Positions 36,168 to 37,016 of a stretch of 37,016 nt of DNA are shown here, piece after piece (the first letter of the stretch is position 1; every line of letters starts with the position of its first letter). The position numbers and the translations under genes were made by a program. Source of the stretch: Burkholderiaceae bacterium (GTDB lineage: Bacteria > Pseudomonadota > Gammaproteobacteria > Burkholderiales > Burkholderiaceae_B); the NCBI GenBank assembly GCA_004322135.1, contig SCSG01000014.1, positions 1-37,016 of the forward strand, read 5' to 3'. Under the pieces are notes generated by a model, which was not told the DNA's origin, did not search any database, and saw nothing but the letters and a program-made list of their open reading frames with translations.

Positions 36168-37016
36168 ATGAATATTATTGGATTCGAGAGCTCCTGTGAC
36201 GAAACCGGTGTAGCTGTTGCGTCCACGCAGCGCGGTTTACTGGCGCATGCCCTGCACAGCCAGATCCTTATGCATCGCGAGTATGGAGGGGTAGTGCCGG
36301 AGCTGGCTTCGCGCGATCACATCCAGCGTATCCTGCCCCTGACCACCGAGGTACTGCATAAGGCGGGGCTGTCAATAGGTGATATCGATGCTGTGGCCTA
36401 TACCGCGGGACCCGGCCTGGCGGGCGCATTGTTGGTTGGGGCCAGTGTGGCGCAGGCGTTCGCCTGGGCGCGCGAGCTGCCCGCCATTCCCATCCATCAC
36501 CTTGAAGGGCACCTGCTGTCGCCGCTATTGGTGCAGCCGGGGCCCGAGTTTCCGTTTGTGGCGTTGCTGGTGTCCGGGGGTCATACTCAGTTGATGCGGG
36601 TCGATGGTGTGGGTCGCTACGAACTGCTGGGCGAAACTTTGGACGATGCGGCGGGCGAAGCCTTTGATAAAACGGCAAAGCTGATGGGCCTGGGCTATCC
36701 GGGCGGCCCGGCGCTTTCACAGCTGGCGCGGCATGGAAATCCTGCTGCCTACGATTTGCCGCGGCCATTGCTGCATGGCGCCGATCTGGATTTCAGTTTC
36801 AGCGGCCTCAAGACTGCAGTGCTCACACGCCTGAAGTCCGCGCAGAAGGAAGGTGTGTTTGATGAAGCGCACAAGGCTGATCTGGCGGCGTCCACCGAAG
36901 CGGCCATTGTGGACGTGCTGGCAGCCAAGACCCTCAAGGCCATGACGCAGACAGGCCTTACACGTTTGGTGGTGGCAGGCGGCGTGGGTGCCAACTTGCA
37001 TTTACGGGATAAATTG
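36168..37016 (+). CDS. tsaD: tRNA N6-threonylcarbamoyladenosine synthase subunit TsaD (3' end outside the window)
   Basis: TsaD transfers the threonylcarbamoyl group from TC-AMP to A37 of ANN-decoding tRNAs, together with TsaB and TsaE; it is usually essential. The frame is open from ATG 36168 to the window edge (283 codons), so about 60 residues are missing if the length is the usual roughly 340. Visible hallmarks are [17 protein letters not shown], the metal-binding HLEGH at 111-115 (His111 and His115, as in E. coli), [36 protein letters not shown] and VVAGGVGAN. No strong ribosome site was noted. It is divergent from the purine permease. Confidence 0.96.
   Translation, partial: MNIIGFESSCDETGVAVASTQRGLLAHALHSQILMHREYGGVVPELASRDHIQRILPLTTEVLHKAGLSIGDIDAVAYTAGPGLAGALLVGASVAQAFAWARELPAIPIHHLEGHLLSPLLVQPGPEFPFVALLVSGGHTQLMRVDGVGRYELLGETLDDAAGEAFDKTAKLMGLGYPGGPALSQLARHGNPAAYDLPRPLLHGADLDFSFSGLKTAVLTRLKSAQKEGVFDEAHKADLAASTEAAIVDVLAAKTLKAMTQTGLTRLVVAGGVGANLHLRDKL

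Overview
The window reads as ordinary chromosomal DNA of a GC-rich betaproteobacterium, most probably Burkholderiales and close to the Alcaligenaceae (Bordetella/Pusillimonas-like). This rests on protein resemblance and gene content: tonB-exbB-exbD, a fused MrpA/B antiporter, TctD/QseB-type regulators, YbiT, TPMT and an extra-operonic EF-G. No database search was possible. I see no transposase, integrase, phage gene, CRISPR array, tRNA or rRNA. The window is tightly packed; no gap between genes exceeds 300 bases, and the last gene (tsaD) is cut by the right edge.

Layout. 1-2397: a Fur-box-like palindrome and then tonB, exbB and exbD, the energy supply for outer-membrane iron/haem uptake. 2600-6363: an OmpR-type response regulator, a histidine kinase with almost no periplasmic domain, and the K+ transporter Kup, packed as a likely operon. 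6514-6987 (minus): a small secreted four-cysteine protein. 7088-13138 (minus): a six-gene Mrp/Mnh/Pha Na+(K+)/H+ antiporter operon (AB fused, C, D, E, F, G) with interlocking start/stop codons at four of five junctions. 13356-13745 (minus): a YbaN-type inner-membrane protein. 13882-17972 (minus): the sulfate/thiosulfate ABC importer sbp-cysT-cysW-cysA, with a divergent periplasmic rhodanese at 18218-19159. 19416-19892: a stand-alone degenerate GGDEF-like protein.

19959-22485 (minus): TPMT-type methyltransferase, an RcnB-like periplasmic protein and an MFS exporter. 22650-23132: YajQ, convergent with a solitary fusA-type EF-G (23145-25256, minus). 25343-27027 (minus): a YadG/YadH-type ABC-2 exporter, divergent from the NAD(P)HX repair enzyme Nnr (27114-28625). 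28648-29487 (minus): a tandem universal stress protein. 29742-32446: a HAD phosphatase, tadA with an unusual repetitive N-terminus, and LD-carboxypeptidase. 32546-34144: the ABC-F protein YbiT. 34250-36053 (minus): a thioredoxin and an AzgA-type purine permease. 36168-37016: tsaD, partial.

Common threads are ion and pH homeostasis (Kup with its two-component system, then Mrp), sulfur assimilation (sbp-cysTWA with a rhodanese, and a methyltransferase nearby), iron uptake, and translation or tRNA quality (EF-G, YbiT, TadA, TsaD). I did not find a clearly new multi-gene system. The points most worth a second look are the sensor-poor kinase coupled to kup, the repeat-bearing N-terminal extension of TadA, the lone degenerate GGDEF protein with its promoter-proximal palindrome, the intrinsic terminator lying just ahead of the thioredoxin start codon, and several short repeats in control regions.
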